Below the pieces are notes generated by a model. It was not told the origin of the DNA. It saw only the letters and a list, made by a program, of their open reading frames with translations, and searched no databases. From the NCBI RefSeq assembly GCF_003086295.3, contig NC_092039.1, forward strand, positions 71,257,649-71,321,648: a stretch of 64,000 bases of DNA, in the 5' to 3' direction. A program made the position numbers and the translations under genes. This DNA is from Arachis hypogaea (lineage: Eukaryota > Streptophyta > Magnoliopsida > Fabales > Fabaceae). Positions 25,319-36,168 of the stretch are shown here, in pieces (the stretch's first letter is position 1; every line of letters begins with the position of its first letter).

Positions 25319-27000
25319 TGGTGGACGAAATTGTGATCATGTTCATGTATTTTGTAAAATTCATTGCTCTTTCTTTCCCTGGCAATGGCGCCAAAAATCT
25401 GGTGCCAATATCATGGTTCACAACTTCGCACAGCTAACCAGCAAGTGTACTGGGTCGTCCAAGTAATACCTTACATGAGTAAGGGTCGATCCCACAAAGA
25501 TTGTTGGTATGAAGCAAGCTATGGTCACCTTGTAAATCTCAGTTAGGCAGATTAAATGGTTTATGATAAGTTTGAAAATAAATAATAAACAGAAAATAAA
25601 ATAGTAAATAGTTACTCATATAATTCCATGGTGAGAATTTCAGATAGGCATATGGAGATGATGTGCTCCTCTTGAATCTCTACTTTCTTATTACATTCAT
25701 CCAATCCTTCTTACTCCTTTCCATGGCAAGCTGTATGTAGGGCATTACCGTTGTCAATGGCTACATCCCATCCTCTCAGTGAAAATGGTCCTATGCTCTG
25801 TCACAGCACGGCTAATCATCTGTCGGTTCTCAATCAGGTTGGAATAGAATCCCTTGATTCTTTTGCGTCTGTCACTAACGCCCAGCCTTCAGGAGTTTGA
25901 AGCTCGTCACAGTCATTCAATACCGGAATCATACTCGGAATACCACAGACAAGGTTAGACTTTCCGGATTCCCATGAATGTCACCATCTATCTAGCTTAT
26001 ACCACGAAGATTCTGTTGGGGAATCTAAGAGATATGCGCCCGGCCTAAGGTAGAACGAAAGTGGTTGTCAGTCATGCGCGTTCATAGGTGAGAATGATGA
26101 TGAGTGTCACGGATCATCACATTCATCAAGTTGTTGTGCAACGTATATCTTGGAATAAGAATAAAAGAGAATTGAATAGAAAATAATAGTAATTGTATTA
26201 AAACTTGAAGTACAGCAGAGCTCCACACCCTTAATCTATGGTGTGTAGAAACTCCACCGTTGAAAATACATAAGTGAAAGGTTCAGGCATGGCCGAATGG
26301 CCAGCCCCCATGGTCTAAGGACTAGGCATCCAGAGATATTCCAAGATATGGTCAAAGACCAGATAAGACTCCTAATACACTAGTAAAAAGTCTTATTTAT
26401 ACTAAACTAGCTACTAGGGTTTACATGAGTAAGTAATTGATGCATAAATCCCCTTCTGGGGCCCACTTTGTATGTGTTTGGGCTGAGCTTGATCTATCCA
26501 CGAGCTGAGGCTTCCTTTGGAGTTGAACTCCGTGTTATAGCGTGTTTCTGGCATTCAACTCCGGGTTGTGACATGTTTCTGGCGTTTAACTCCAGACAGC
26601 AGCATGTACTTGGTGTTGAGCGCCACTTTACGTCGTCAATTCCCGAATAAAGTGTAGACTATTATATATTGCTGGAAAGCTCTGGATGTCTACTTTCCAA
26701 CGCCGTTAAGAGCGCGCCATTTGGAGTTCTGTAGCTCCAGAAAATCCATTTCGAGTGCAGGGAGGTCAGATTCCAACAGCATCAGCAGTCCTTTTGTCAG
26801 CCTTTTTCAGAGTTTTGCTCAAGTCCCTCAATTTCAGCCAGAAATTACCTGAAATCACAGAAAAACACACAAAATTATAGTAAAGTCCATAAATGTGAAT
26901 TTATCATAAAAACTAATGAAAACATCCCTAAAAGTAGCTTGAACTTACTAAAAACTACCTAAAAACAATGCCAAAAAGCGTATAAATTATCCGCTCATCA
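25319..27000 (-). repeat. 5' LTR of E
   Basis: 1682 bp, the same length as the 3' LTR. It ends with a primer-site-like sequence TGGCGCCATTGCCAGGGA (25376-25393, complement) followed by the same AAAAATCTGG context as the true primer site, which suggests the LTR once gained a copy of the primer region. Confidence 0.9.
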
Positions 27001-27005
27001 GTAGG

Positions 27006-28232
27006 GTGTCACCGTTGTCAATGGCTACTTCCCATCCTCTCAGTGAAAATGGTCCAAATGCTCTGTCATAGAATGGCTAATCATCTGTTGGTTCTCGATC
27101 ATGCCAGTGATTCTTTTGCGTTTGTCACTACGCCCAACACTCACGAGTTTGAAGCTCATCACAGTCATTCAATCCTTGAATCCTACCTGGAATACCACAG
27201 ACAAGGTTTAGACTTTCTGGATTCTCAAGAATGTTGCCAATGGGTTCTAGCTTGTACCACGAAGATTCTGATTAAGGAATCCAAGAGATATGCACTCGAT
27301 CTAAGGTAGAACGGAAGTGGTTGTCAAGCACGCGTTCATGAGGACGGATGATGATGAGTGTCAGGGATCATCACATCCATCAGGTTGAAGTGTAGCGAAT
27401 ATCTTAGAATAAGAATAAGCTTGAATCGAATAGAAGAACAATAGTAATTGCATTAATTCTCGAGGTACAGCAGGGCTCCACACCTTAATCTATGGTGTGT
27501 AGAAACTCCACCGTTGAAAATACATAAGTGATAAAGGTCCAGGCATGGTTGAGAGGCCAGCCCCCAAAACATGATCAAAGATGTAAAATCCAAGATAAGA
27601 CGCCTAGTACAATAGTAAAAAGTTCTATTTATACTACACTAGCTACTAGGGTTTACAGAAATAAGTCTAAGTGCAGAAATCCACTTCCGGGGCCAACTTT
27701 GGTGTGTGCTTGGGCTGAACTTGAGCTTTACATGTGCAGAGGCTTCTCTTGGGGTTAAATGCCAAGTTGTAGTGTGTTTTTGGCATTTAACTCTGGTTTG
27801 TGACGTGTTTCTAGCGTTTTACTCTAGAATACAGCATGGAGCTGGCGTTGAGCACTAGTTTTTGTCATCTAAACTCAAATAAAGCATAGACTATTATATA
27901 TTTCTGGAAATCCCTAGATGTCTACTTTCCAACGCCATTGAGAGTGCGCCATTTAGAGTTCTGTAGCTCCAGAAAACCTATTTCGAGTGCAAGGAGGTCA
28001 GAATCCAACAACATCAGCAGTCCTTTTTCAGCCTGAATCAGATTTTTGCTCAGGTCCCTCAATTTCAGCCAAAAAATACCTGAAATCACAGAAAAACACA
28101 CAAACTCATAGTAAAGTCTAGAAATGTGAATTTTACATAAAAACTAATAAAAAATATCCCTAAAAGTAGCTAGATCCTACTAAAAACTACCTAAAAACAA
28201 TGCCAAAAAGCGTATAAATTATCCGCTCATCA
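27006..28232 (-). repeat. 5' LTR of D, distal part
   Basis: Continuation of the D LTR interrupted by E, starting TGATGAGCGG at 28232 on the minus strand. It keeps the 130 bp missing from the 3' LTR copy at 7098. Its TATA-type AGTATAAATAG is near 27630. Confidence 0.85.
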
Positions 28233-28237
28233 TCTGT

Positions 28238-28833
28238 AAGTTGTTGTTGGGTTGCTGATATGAGTTTTGTGGTTTTCTGTATCAGTTAGTGTTATTGGAT
28301 GAGTGAGTTTGGTTGTTTATGTTGCGGGAGTTGTTAGAATTGTGATTCTTTTGCCATGAATTCTGATTAAAACCCCACCTCAAGTTGGGATGATTCTTCT
28401 ATGATGGGTTGTATGTATCTCCATGAAATTCATTCTGAGAAGAGCTTGAGGTGTCATGCATATATTGGACTTTTTCTGGTTGCTGCTCATAGTTGCTTCT
28501 CTCAGAGGCTTCATCACTTTGGCTCCATCCATTTGAGGGTTGGCTTGCTGTGTTAACTGCAGCCACTTGGAGTCCATCGATTCTCTTTGTCATCAACTCC
28601 ATTTGTTGCTGGATTTGTTGGTGCATCTACTTGTTCTGTGCCAAGATAGTGTCAACTCCTTCTAGCTCCAACACACCCTTCTTTTGTACTGGTTAGGTTG
28701 CCTCTAATGAGCATAGAAGTATTAATTGTTGGTCACAGTATCTATGAGATTCTAGGCTTCCTCCACTGTCTTTATTAGTTGTAATGAACCTCCTGCTGAG
28801 TAATCTAAAGACTCTTGAGCTTTTAAATTCAAT
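28238..28833 (-). pseudogene. gag of C, left-hand remnant
   Basis: The minus strand continues the gag of C interrupted by D: LKAQESLDYSAGGSLQL.., then KRIDGLQVAAV and QYMHDTS, FHGDTYNPS. It aligns with S residues 258-400. Several stops. It is cut at 28833 by the start of the F LTR. Confidence 0.8.
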
Positions 28834-30262
28834 TGATAAATAACTATTTTATGGTTTATATTATGCTAATTTGAGTGGTTTTTATCAAGTCTTTGCACAC
28901 TTATTCATACTAATTGCATGGTTTTATATTTCCCTTCCTAGCTTTATGCTATTACCGAAAACATGTTTCTTTGGCCTTAAATTTGCTATGTTTAAATCCC
29001 TTCTTATTACCATTATATGCCGTGATATGTGTATTAAGTGTTTTCGGAGATTACAGGGTAGGAATGGCTTAGAGAAAGGAAAGGAAGCATGCAAAAGTGG
29101 AAGGAATACAAGAAACTAAAGGAACTGCTAAAGCTGTCCAGCCTGACCTCTTGGTACTAAATCGATCATAACTTGAGCTACAAAGGTCCAAATAATGCGG
29201 TTCTAGTTGCGTTGGAAAGCTAACATCCGGGGCTTCACAACGATATATAATTTGCTATAGCTTCTCTAAAGATAGGAGACACACACGCGTGGATCACGCG
29301 CATGCGTGACCTGGAGAAAACTCAATCCACGCATACGCGTGGACGACGCGTACGCGTGACTTTGCCGCGTGCTGGACGTATCAAAAATCACTGGGGGAGA
29401 TTTCTGGGCTGTTTTTAACCCAGTTTTCGGCCCAAAAAACACAGATTAGAGGCTATAAAGTGGGGGAATGCATCCATTCATGGGAACAACATTCATTCAC
29501 ATAATTTTAGGTTTAGATGTAGTTCTCTAGAGAGAGGCTCTCTCCTCTCTCTTAGATTTTAGGATTAGGATTTCTTCTTCTTCTCAATTTCAGGTTCAAT
29601 GTTCTTTTAATTTAGTTTCTCGTTTATTTGTTTATGAACTCCATGTTAAATTTGATTTCTTTATTTAATGCAATTTGAGGTATTTCATATCTATGATTTT
29701 AATTTAGCTTTTTACATTCTTAGCTTGTGTTGAGTAATTGGAGAAACTTGAGTTATCAAACTCCTTGTTGATTGAAAACTGGAATTCTTTGCTGATTGAT
29801 TTGAATTCCCCTAACTCTAGTCGTTTCTTAGGAATTGACTAGGACCTGAGGAATCAAATTGATTTATCCACTTAACATACCTTCATGGTTAGAGGTTGAC
29901 CAAGTGGGAGCAAAAGCCAATTCTCATCACAATTGATAAGGATAACTAAGATAGGACGTCCAATTCTTATACCTTGCAAGGGTTTTCATGATAATTAGTT
30001 TACTTCCTTGTCATTTACATTCCTTGTTCAAACCTTTCAAAAACCCAAAAAGATACTTTTCTCATAACCAATAATAAACACACCTCCCTGCAATTCCTTT
30101 GAGAGACGACCCGAGGTTTAAATACTCCGGTTATTACTTTCATTGGGTTTGCTTTAGTGACAAACAAGTTTTTGTACGAAGGATTCTTTGCTGGTTTAGA
30201 AGCTATACTTACAATGTGATTATTTTTATGAAATTCTAGACCACGCAAGAATCCACTCGTCA
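28834..30262 (+). repeat. 5' LTR of F
   Basis: 1429 bp from TGATAAATAAC to CACTCGTCA. The CpG-rich array ACGCGTGG/CGCATGCG/ACGCGTACGCGTG is at 29285-29365 and the TATA-type CTATAAAG at 29454. The first 100 bp resemble the LTRs at 7098 and 51814. Confidence 0.8.
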
Positions 30263-30264
30263 AA

Positions 30265-30282
30265 TGGCGCCGTTGCCGGGGA
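30265..30282 (+). other. tRNA-Asp primer-binding site of F
   Basis: TGGCGCCGTTGCCGGGGA, perfect 18/18, two bases after the LTR end CGTCA. Confidence 0.92.
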
Positions 30283-30377
30283 ATTGCAAACGTGTGCCTT
30301 ATTATTGGTTATTGTAAATATTTGCTTTTTGCTTATTTATTTGTTTTTATTTTTGTTTTTAATTTTCTTTAGCTACT

Positions 30378-32035
30378 ATGAATTCTCACCCCTGTCGCTT
30401 TAAGTTTGGTTCCAATGTCGTTGCAAGGAATGGAAGCTATAACAGGAACATGCATCAAGGTCAAAGAAATCAAAGATGGAAGGAGCAACGAGGATCTAAT
30501 CAACCATTTAGGCAACAACACCTTCCAAAATACTATAGACAACGACCATCTTACAATGTATGCCAAGACAATAGCTATGGTGGACCTTCTCATGACAACC
30601 AACACCCACCAAATTACTATGGTCAAGAGCCATTCTGAGGTACGTACCAAGATGATAGATACGGTGGACCCCTTGTAGTTAACAACAAGCCCCACCCTAT
30701 ACTTATGAACCACCTCTAAAACATACCTTTGAACCACCAAACTCACAAGCCCCTTACCACCAAACACCCCCATATGACCCTAACCCTTATTCACCACACC
30801 AACCACCATATGAACCCTATATAGAACCACCCCAATTCCAAACCAATTACTTCCAAGGACCACTACCTCCATATGCACCATATCTATATCCATCAATCTA
30901 AAAGCCTTATGGTCCTACTTATGATACCCAAGCGAAACAAGAATCAAAGGATCGTCTCAAGGAAACAACAGATCAATTTCATGCAACTCTTTATCAACTG
31001 AAGCAAGCGATAAATCGGTTAGCTTCCCAACATTTGGACACTCAAGGAACCCCCATGGCTTCATGTGGAGAATCTACTGAAGAACGCAGCATGAAAGAGA
31101 AGCTAGAAACTCTCTGTGGACAGTGAGCAGCATGACTTTGTATTGGAACAATTGGAGGAAACCGTAATCGTTGAAGAGGAAGAAGTGGTCAAAGATTTAG
31201 GAGATGCGGAACGTCCATGGGAAAGCCCAGTCATAGAGCCCTCTTCTAAGGAGTTTGAATTTGATGTTGAGGAGGGTGTACAACTTCCAAGGCATATCAT
31301 GTTTGAAGACTATGAAGGGGATGATCAAGAGATGGATTCAATCATTGATGAATTCTTATCAACATTTGAATCCTCTCCCATTGGACTTGACATGGAGATT
31401 AAAGAAGAAGAAGTACAACCTCCCATGCCCTTGGTGAACAATGAAGAAGAGATCGAATTGGAAGAAAGCTACCAAGAGGAAGAGGTTGAAATTGAAGAAG
31501 CTTGCAAAGAGGTGGAAGTTATCAAGGAAGAGCACGAGGGAATGGAGCTTGAAATCACCTTGCCAAAGTTGTTGGAAACCTCTCCCCCAAAGCCATCACC
31601 ATCCATTCCTTTATTTAAGTGGGTAAATCTCTCATCCCTAAGCTTAATTAGCCCACTTGAATATGCTTTGCTTGAGACAGATGGGCAACTTAGAGCTCTT
31701 TGTGGCTATAAAAGTAAGAGGGAGATAGTTAGCGGTGGCAACACAATCCTAGGTTCATTATGGTAGGAAGCTCACGGATAAATTATCATGGGTTGAAGAA
31801 TACTAAATTGTATGGGTCTAGGAAGCTGTTTGGATGCCTCAGTGAGAATTCAGATTGCTTACCACCCGGTTAGAACAAAGATGGTCAACAAGAAGACGGG
31901 TGCAAAAGCAAGGTTGGGGACCCCGGAATTCATTCTAGCAATCAACACTCTTGTGGCCTTGTCACTTGCTTTAACTTGCTTGAAGGCTTTATGCAACTAG
32001 TGTGGGATCTCGGAAGATATTGGAATTTCAAACAT
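30378..32035 (+). pseudogene. Single ORF of F, broken (Pro/Tyr-rich then acidic protein)
   Basis: The N-terminal part (RFKFGSNVVARNGSYNRNMH) leads into a Tyr/Pro/Gln-rich region with frameshifts. From 31116 a 216-codon open stretch follows: very Glu-rich, then FKWVNLSSLSLISPLEYALL and DGQLRALCGYKSKRE. Later homology in other frames continues to about 32035. G has the same protein in the opposite strand (48403-50157). I recognise neither a gag fold nor an enzyme. It may be the structural protein of a non-autonomous retrotransposon family. Confidence 0.7.
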
Positions 32036-32261
32036 TGGTGGGGATTCCTGGATGAGTTCAAGCACAAGCCTCCATGACAAGGAGCTCACCAAATGTCCAA
32101 CTTAAGGACTATAACTAAAAGTGCTAGGTGGGAGACAACCCACCATGGTATATTCTTTCCTTTGTGTTCTTATTTTTTATTTTATTTTATTTTTATTCGT
32201 GTTCATTCATAATTTCTGGATAGTCATCTGCATTTTGCATTTTGCATTAAAAAAAGGGTAC

Positions 32262-32795
32262 GTGACGCACGAGCGTCGCTGACGCATCCGCGTCATATGT
32301 GCATTCGAAACAAGAAGAAAAAAAGCAGAGAGTCACGTGGAAGCGTGGCTAGAGGCGTGCCTTACGCACAAACATGCCCACGCGAACGCATCCTTGACGC
32401 GTCCGCGTCACTAACAAAAACAGCCACCCACGCGTGAGCGTCACCCACGCGTACGCGTGACCCTGCAAAATCGACGTAAAGGGGCGTTTAGACAGAAAGT
32501 TATGATGGCCTGGTGCTGAAATGGTGCTAGAAGCACAAGCTGTATTACGCGTGCACGTCGATGCCCACCTTCAAATTCAAACTCTGAAAGTATCGTAGGC
32601 ATTCACTCCAAGTGAACGTAGCATTCGTTGTTGGTGAACACTAATCCTCAATCCACGCGTGCGCGTCAAGCGTGCGTACGCATGGATTTCCAAAATTGCT
32701 CACCCACGTGGAGGCGTCTTGTACGCGTGTGCGTCGCGTCTGAACGTAGCGTTCATCAAATGAACGCAGCGTTCATCAAATGAACGCAGCGTTCA
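32262..32795 (+). repeat. CpG-rich palindromic array in interior of F
   Basis: Dispersed words such as CCACGCGTACGCGTG, GACGCATCCGCGTC and three near-tandem TGAACGCAGCGTTCA-type palindromes (32740-32795). The matching region of G is at 47724-47990. Confidence 0.75.
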
Positions 32796-34301
32796 TTTGC
32801 ACCTTGCTTCTTTGCCTTTTCTTTTCATCATATTTTCACCTGTCATCAACCAAACAAGCAATCAAAGTTTCACCAAAATCATAAGGTTCATAATATTCAA
32901 CTAAATTGTGCATAAATCTTATGATTTTGCATAAAATCACCCATGTTTGATTGAGTCATCATAAACATAAAATTCTACTCCAATCACTCACATAAAATTG
33001 ATGGTTTAGAATTTCACAATAAATTCTCATTGCAAGTATAGTTTCTAAACCAACAAATAATCCTCTCATACAAAAATTTGGTTGTCACAAGTAACAAACC
33101 CCAATAAAAATAACCGAAGTATTCAAACCTCGGGACGTTCTCCCTAGGAATTGCAATAAGATGTTCTTGTAATTGGTTATGAAGTATATTTTGGGGTTTT
33201 TGTAGTAAGATAAAAGAAATGTAAATGGAAAAAGAAATAAACTAACAACTACGAGAGCTCTTGGTAGGGAATGAGAAGTGGAAATTCTATCCTCATTATC
33301 ATCATCAATTGAGATGAGCATTGTGTATTGCTCCCACTTAGTTAACCTCTAATTATGAAGGAAAGTCAAGTGGAGGAATTAACTTGATATCACATGTCCT
33401 AGCCAAATCTAGATGAAAGACTAGCTTTAGTGACATTCAAGTCAATTAGCAACTTTCAATTATCAATCAACAAAGGAATTAGATAACTCAAGAGTCACCA
33501 ATCACTCAACCAAAGCCAAGAGGAGCAAAATCTAACTCATAACTAGAAGAAGCATTTCATCAAATACATAAAAGGCAATAAAGGAAAACATCATAAATTG
33601 CAAGAATTAAAGAAACTACAACTAATCAAGGCAAGAGATCAATAATAGGAAACTAAAGTAAGCACTAAAAGACATGAAAACAATAAATTGCATTAAAAGA
33701 AGATGTAGATCTACAAAAGAATTCATAAACTACAACTAACAATACAAGAGAATTACAAGAGGAGTAGAATGCTACAACTACAAGAGAACAATTAAAGATG
33801 AAAAAGAGAAATTAAAGCAAAAGAGAAGAAGCAGAAGAAGTAGATCTAGATCTAAACCTAATCCTAATTATAGAGAGGAAAGAGCTTCTCTCTCTAGAAA
33901 CTAACTAAAGCATGTTAAAACTAAACTATGTGCTAATTACTAACTAATTCCTTCAATCCTTGGGTTTAATAGTGATAACAAGTCATTATATACCCATTTT
34001 TCAAGCTAATTTCACTTGTTTTATTAGTCTTTATGCACTTTCTTACATCCTAAGTAAGTGATTTGGAATGAAAATGCACAACTTCTTTAAATCAAGCAAC
34101 TACCATTAAATTGATGCTAACTCATGAGGTTTAAGCTAATTTTAATTGAATTTTAATTGATTTATAAGCCTTGTGAATTTAGTGATACTTTGAGTAGTTG
34201 TTTTGGTTTATTGTAGGTGAAGAAAAGAAGAAAAGAGGAAGCGTGGCTTAAGAAAGCGTGGCTCAAGGAGAAAAAGGCGTGGCGCATAAAGGAGGAGTGC
34301 A

Positions 34302-34920
34302 AGCATTGCCCTCCACAAGGGCACACTGCCCTCTAGGAGGGCAACATGAGCAAGCAAGCCAAGAGAGGCAACGCTGCCCTGCCCACGACAAGGGCAGAGC
34401 ACAAAATTGTGCCTTGGATCAAAGAAAGTAAAAACCTTGCCCTGCCCTCCTCAAGGGCAGTATCGGGCTCACCAAAGGGAGAAATTCAAAGAAAAAGCTC
34501 ACCATTGCTTGCTACAAGAATCGAACACAGAACCATGAGGAAACAAGAAACTAAGCCTTACTTTGGTGCCAAGAAAATCAAGGAAAAGAGGTAGCGTGCG
34601 CGTCACACAAGGATCGAACACAGGGCTTCAATTTGGAAACATTGCCCTGCCCTCCGCAAGGGCAGGGCAGCATTTTGGTGATGCACACACACGCACCATT
34701 CTGGCGCACCAAGGGAAGGCTTGGCAGCATCATTCTGGCGCACAGGCATCACTCGGCAGCACCAGCAGCACGCACAGGCATCATTCTGGCACACCAAAAT
34801 GTTCTGCCCTGCCCTCCGCGAGGGCAGGGCAGCATCCTGCACGCACCAACGCACCACACGCACGCACCATGGGCCAGATGCACAATTTTCTGCCCTGCCC
34901 TCCACAAGGGCAGGGCAGCC
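34302..34920. repeat. GC hairpin array in LTR of S (GCCCTGCCCT/AGGGCAGGGC)
   Basis: Seven copies of a word that folds on itself: three with 10-12 bp perfect stems (around 34645-34672, 34805-34832 and 34893-34920, stem CTGCCCTGCCCT with a 5-nt loop such as CCGCG) and four shorter ones (34302, 34329, 34374, 34437). The second LTR carries the same set (43141-43759). Positioned 110-700 bp upstream of the TATA box. Confidence 0.9.
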
Positions 34921-35032
34921 TCCTCGGAGCTACTTTCTTCATGGGCTAAAATTGGATTAAAAATCCAAAAAAATTCATTTCTTCACCAAATCAAAAGCCC
35001 ATCCAAATTCCAAAATCCAAGAATAGAAAGTG

Positions 35033-35040
35033 TATAAATA
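35033..35040 (+). promoter_or_regulatory. TATA box of the S 5' LTR
   Basis: TATAAATA followed by GGAGATAG and then a T-rich stretch. An identical box is in the 3' LTR (43872-43879). Confidence 0.7.
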
Positions 35041-35960
35041 GGAGATAGTTTGATGTAATTAGGACCTTTTTTCTTCACTTTTGAACTTTGATCTTTCTTT
35101 TGAGCTTTCAATCTTCTTTTTTTTATTTTTGAACTTTGGAACTTCTCTTGGTGACTTCATTGAGATTTTAGAGAATTAGGGAGGAGAATTTATCTCTCTT
35201 CTTCCTCGTTCTTGCTTGAGCAATTTTACTTTTTTTGTTTTGAGTTTTGGGTGTGAAGAATTGAGGAAATTCTGTCTCAATCTGCATTCAAAATCTCTTT
35301 AAACCCTCTTATGCATAATTGAATTTAATTTCATTTCTTTTACTGCTTCTTCTTTAATTTCTTGTCAATTGCTTTGAGAACTTGGATCTGGGAAGGCAAT
35401 TGAGATCTAGACTTTGCTATCTAGTCTCTGGAGTCCTGAGATCCCATTTTCCTTTTTGGTTCTTCTGTGAACCCCTGCTGCAATTTAATTTCATTTCCTG
35501 TTTGAATTCTAGTTACTTCCAATTCATCTTCTGCTTATTAATTGTTGCAATTTAATTTCCTTTGCTGAAATTTTGAATTCCCAATCCTCAACTCCCCTTT
35601 TCCATTCAAGCAATTTACATTTCTTGTATTTTAAGTTACTGCAATTTACATTTCTTGCACTTTAAGTTTCAGTCATTTAATTTCTTGTTCTTTAAGATTC
35701 AGCATCTTTACTTTCCGTTCTCTTTAATTTCTGCAATTCATCCCTCTCCCTTTACATTTCCTGCTATTTACTTACTGTTGGCTACAAAATCACTCAACCA
35801 ATACTTGATTCGCTTGACTAAATCAACCACTGAACTAAAATTGCACAATCCTTCAATCCCTGTGGGATCGACCTCACTCCCGTGAGTTTTATTACTTGAT
35901 GCAACCCGGTACACTTGCCGGTGAGTTTTGTGTTGGACCGTTTTCCACACATCAAGTTTT

Positions 35961-35978
35961 TGGCGCCGTTGCCGGGGA
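35961..35978 (+). other. tRNA-Asp primer-binding site of S
   Basis: TGGCGCCGTTGCCGGGGA, perfect match, 6 bp after the LTR end at 35954. Confidence 0.95.
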
Positions 35979-36168
35979 TTGAAATAGATTGTCAATGATT
36001 AAGTGAAGTGGAGATCTAGATCAAGCACTTTTTCTTTTTTGTTGTTTTAATTTTGGCTAACACACTAACTGTTTGACTTTTTGCTTAAACTAACTAAAAC
36101 TTCATTCTAGCTATAGATTGAAGTTTCATTGGTTTTCTGGATCTGTGTGTTTATTGTTGTGTGTTTGT

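Larger units (their letters stand above)
16456..27000 (-). mobile_element. Element E, complete non-autonomous Athila-like LTR retrotransposon
   Basis: 10,545 bp with two 1682-bp LTRs (16456-18137 and 25319-27000) and a perfect GTAGG target duplication (16451-16455, 27001-27005). Internal order on the minus strand: tRNA-Asp primer site (25295-25312), T-rich leader, gag-protease (23738-21421), palindrome array, TATA box, ORF2 (20392-19245), 3' region. It lacks reverse transcriptase, RNase H and integrase. Both ORFs carry a few disabling changes. It is inserted in the 5' LTR of the related element D. Confidence 0.92.
28834..32993 (+). mobile_element. Element F, 5' LTR and interior of a second non-autonomous family
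   Basis: Plus-oriented. LTR 28834-30262, perfect tRNA-Asp primer site (30265-30282), a broken Pro/Tyr- and Glu-rich ORF (30378-32035), and a CpG-rich array (32262-32795). The 3' LTR is absent: at about 32993 the sequence meets the 3' LTR of G. The left flank TCAAT has no partner in the window. F interrupts the gag of C. Confidence 0.75.
33973..35954 (+). repeat. 5' LTR of S
   Basis: TGATAACAAG ... CACACATCA. Order: leader ending TTGTAGGTGAAGAAAAG, hairpin array (34302-34920), TATAAATA (35033-35040), T-rich region, U5 hairpin CTCAC/GTGAG (35874-35887), CA end. Confidence 0.95.

Noticed and set aside
34563..35037. Open frames of 79-134 codons inside the S LTR (and their copies near 43402-43876)
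   Set aside because: They fall entirely in the GC hairpin array and its flanks. They overlap on both strands, and their peptides (repeated ALPSARAG, PPQGQGS) are translations of the repeat.
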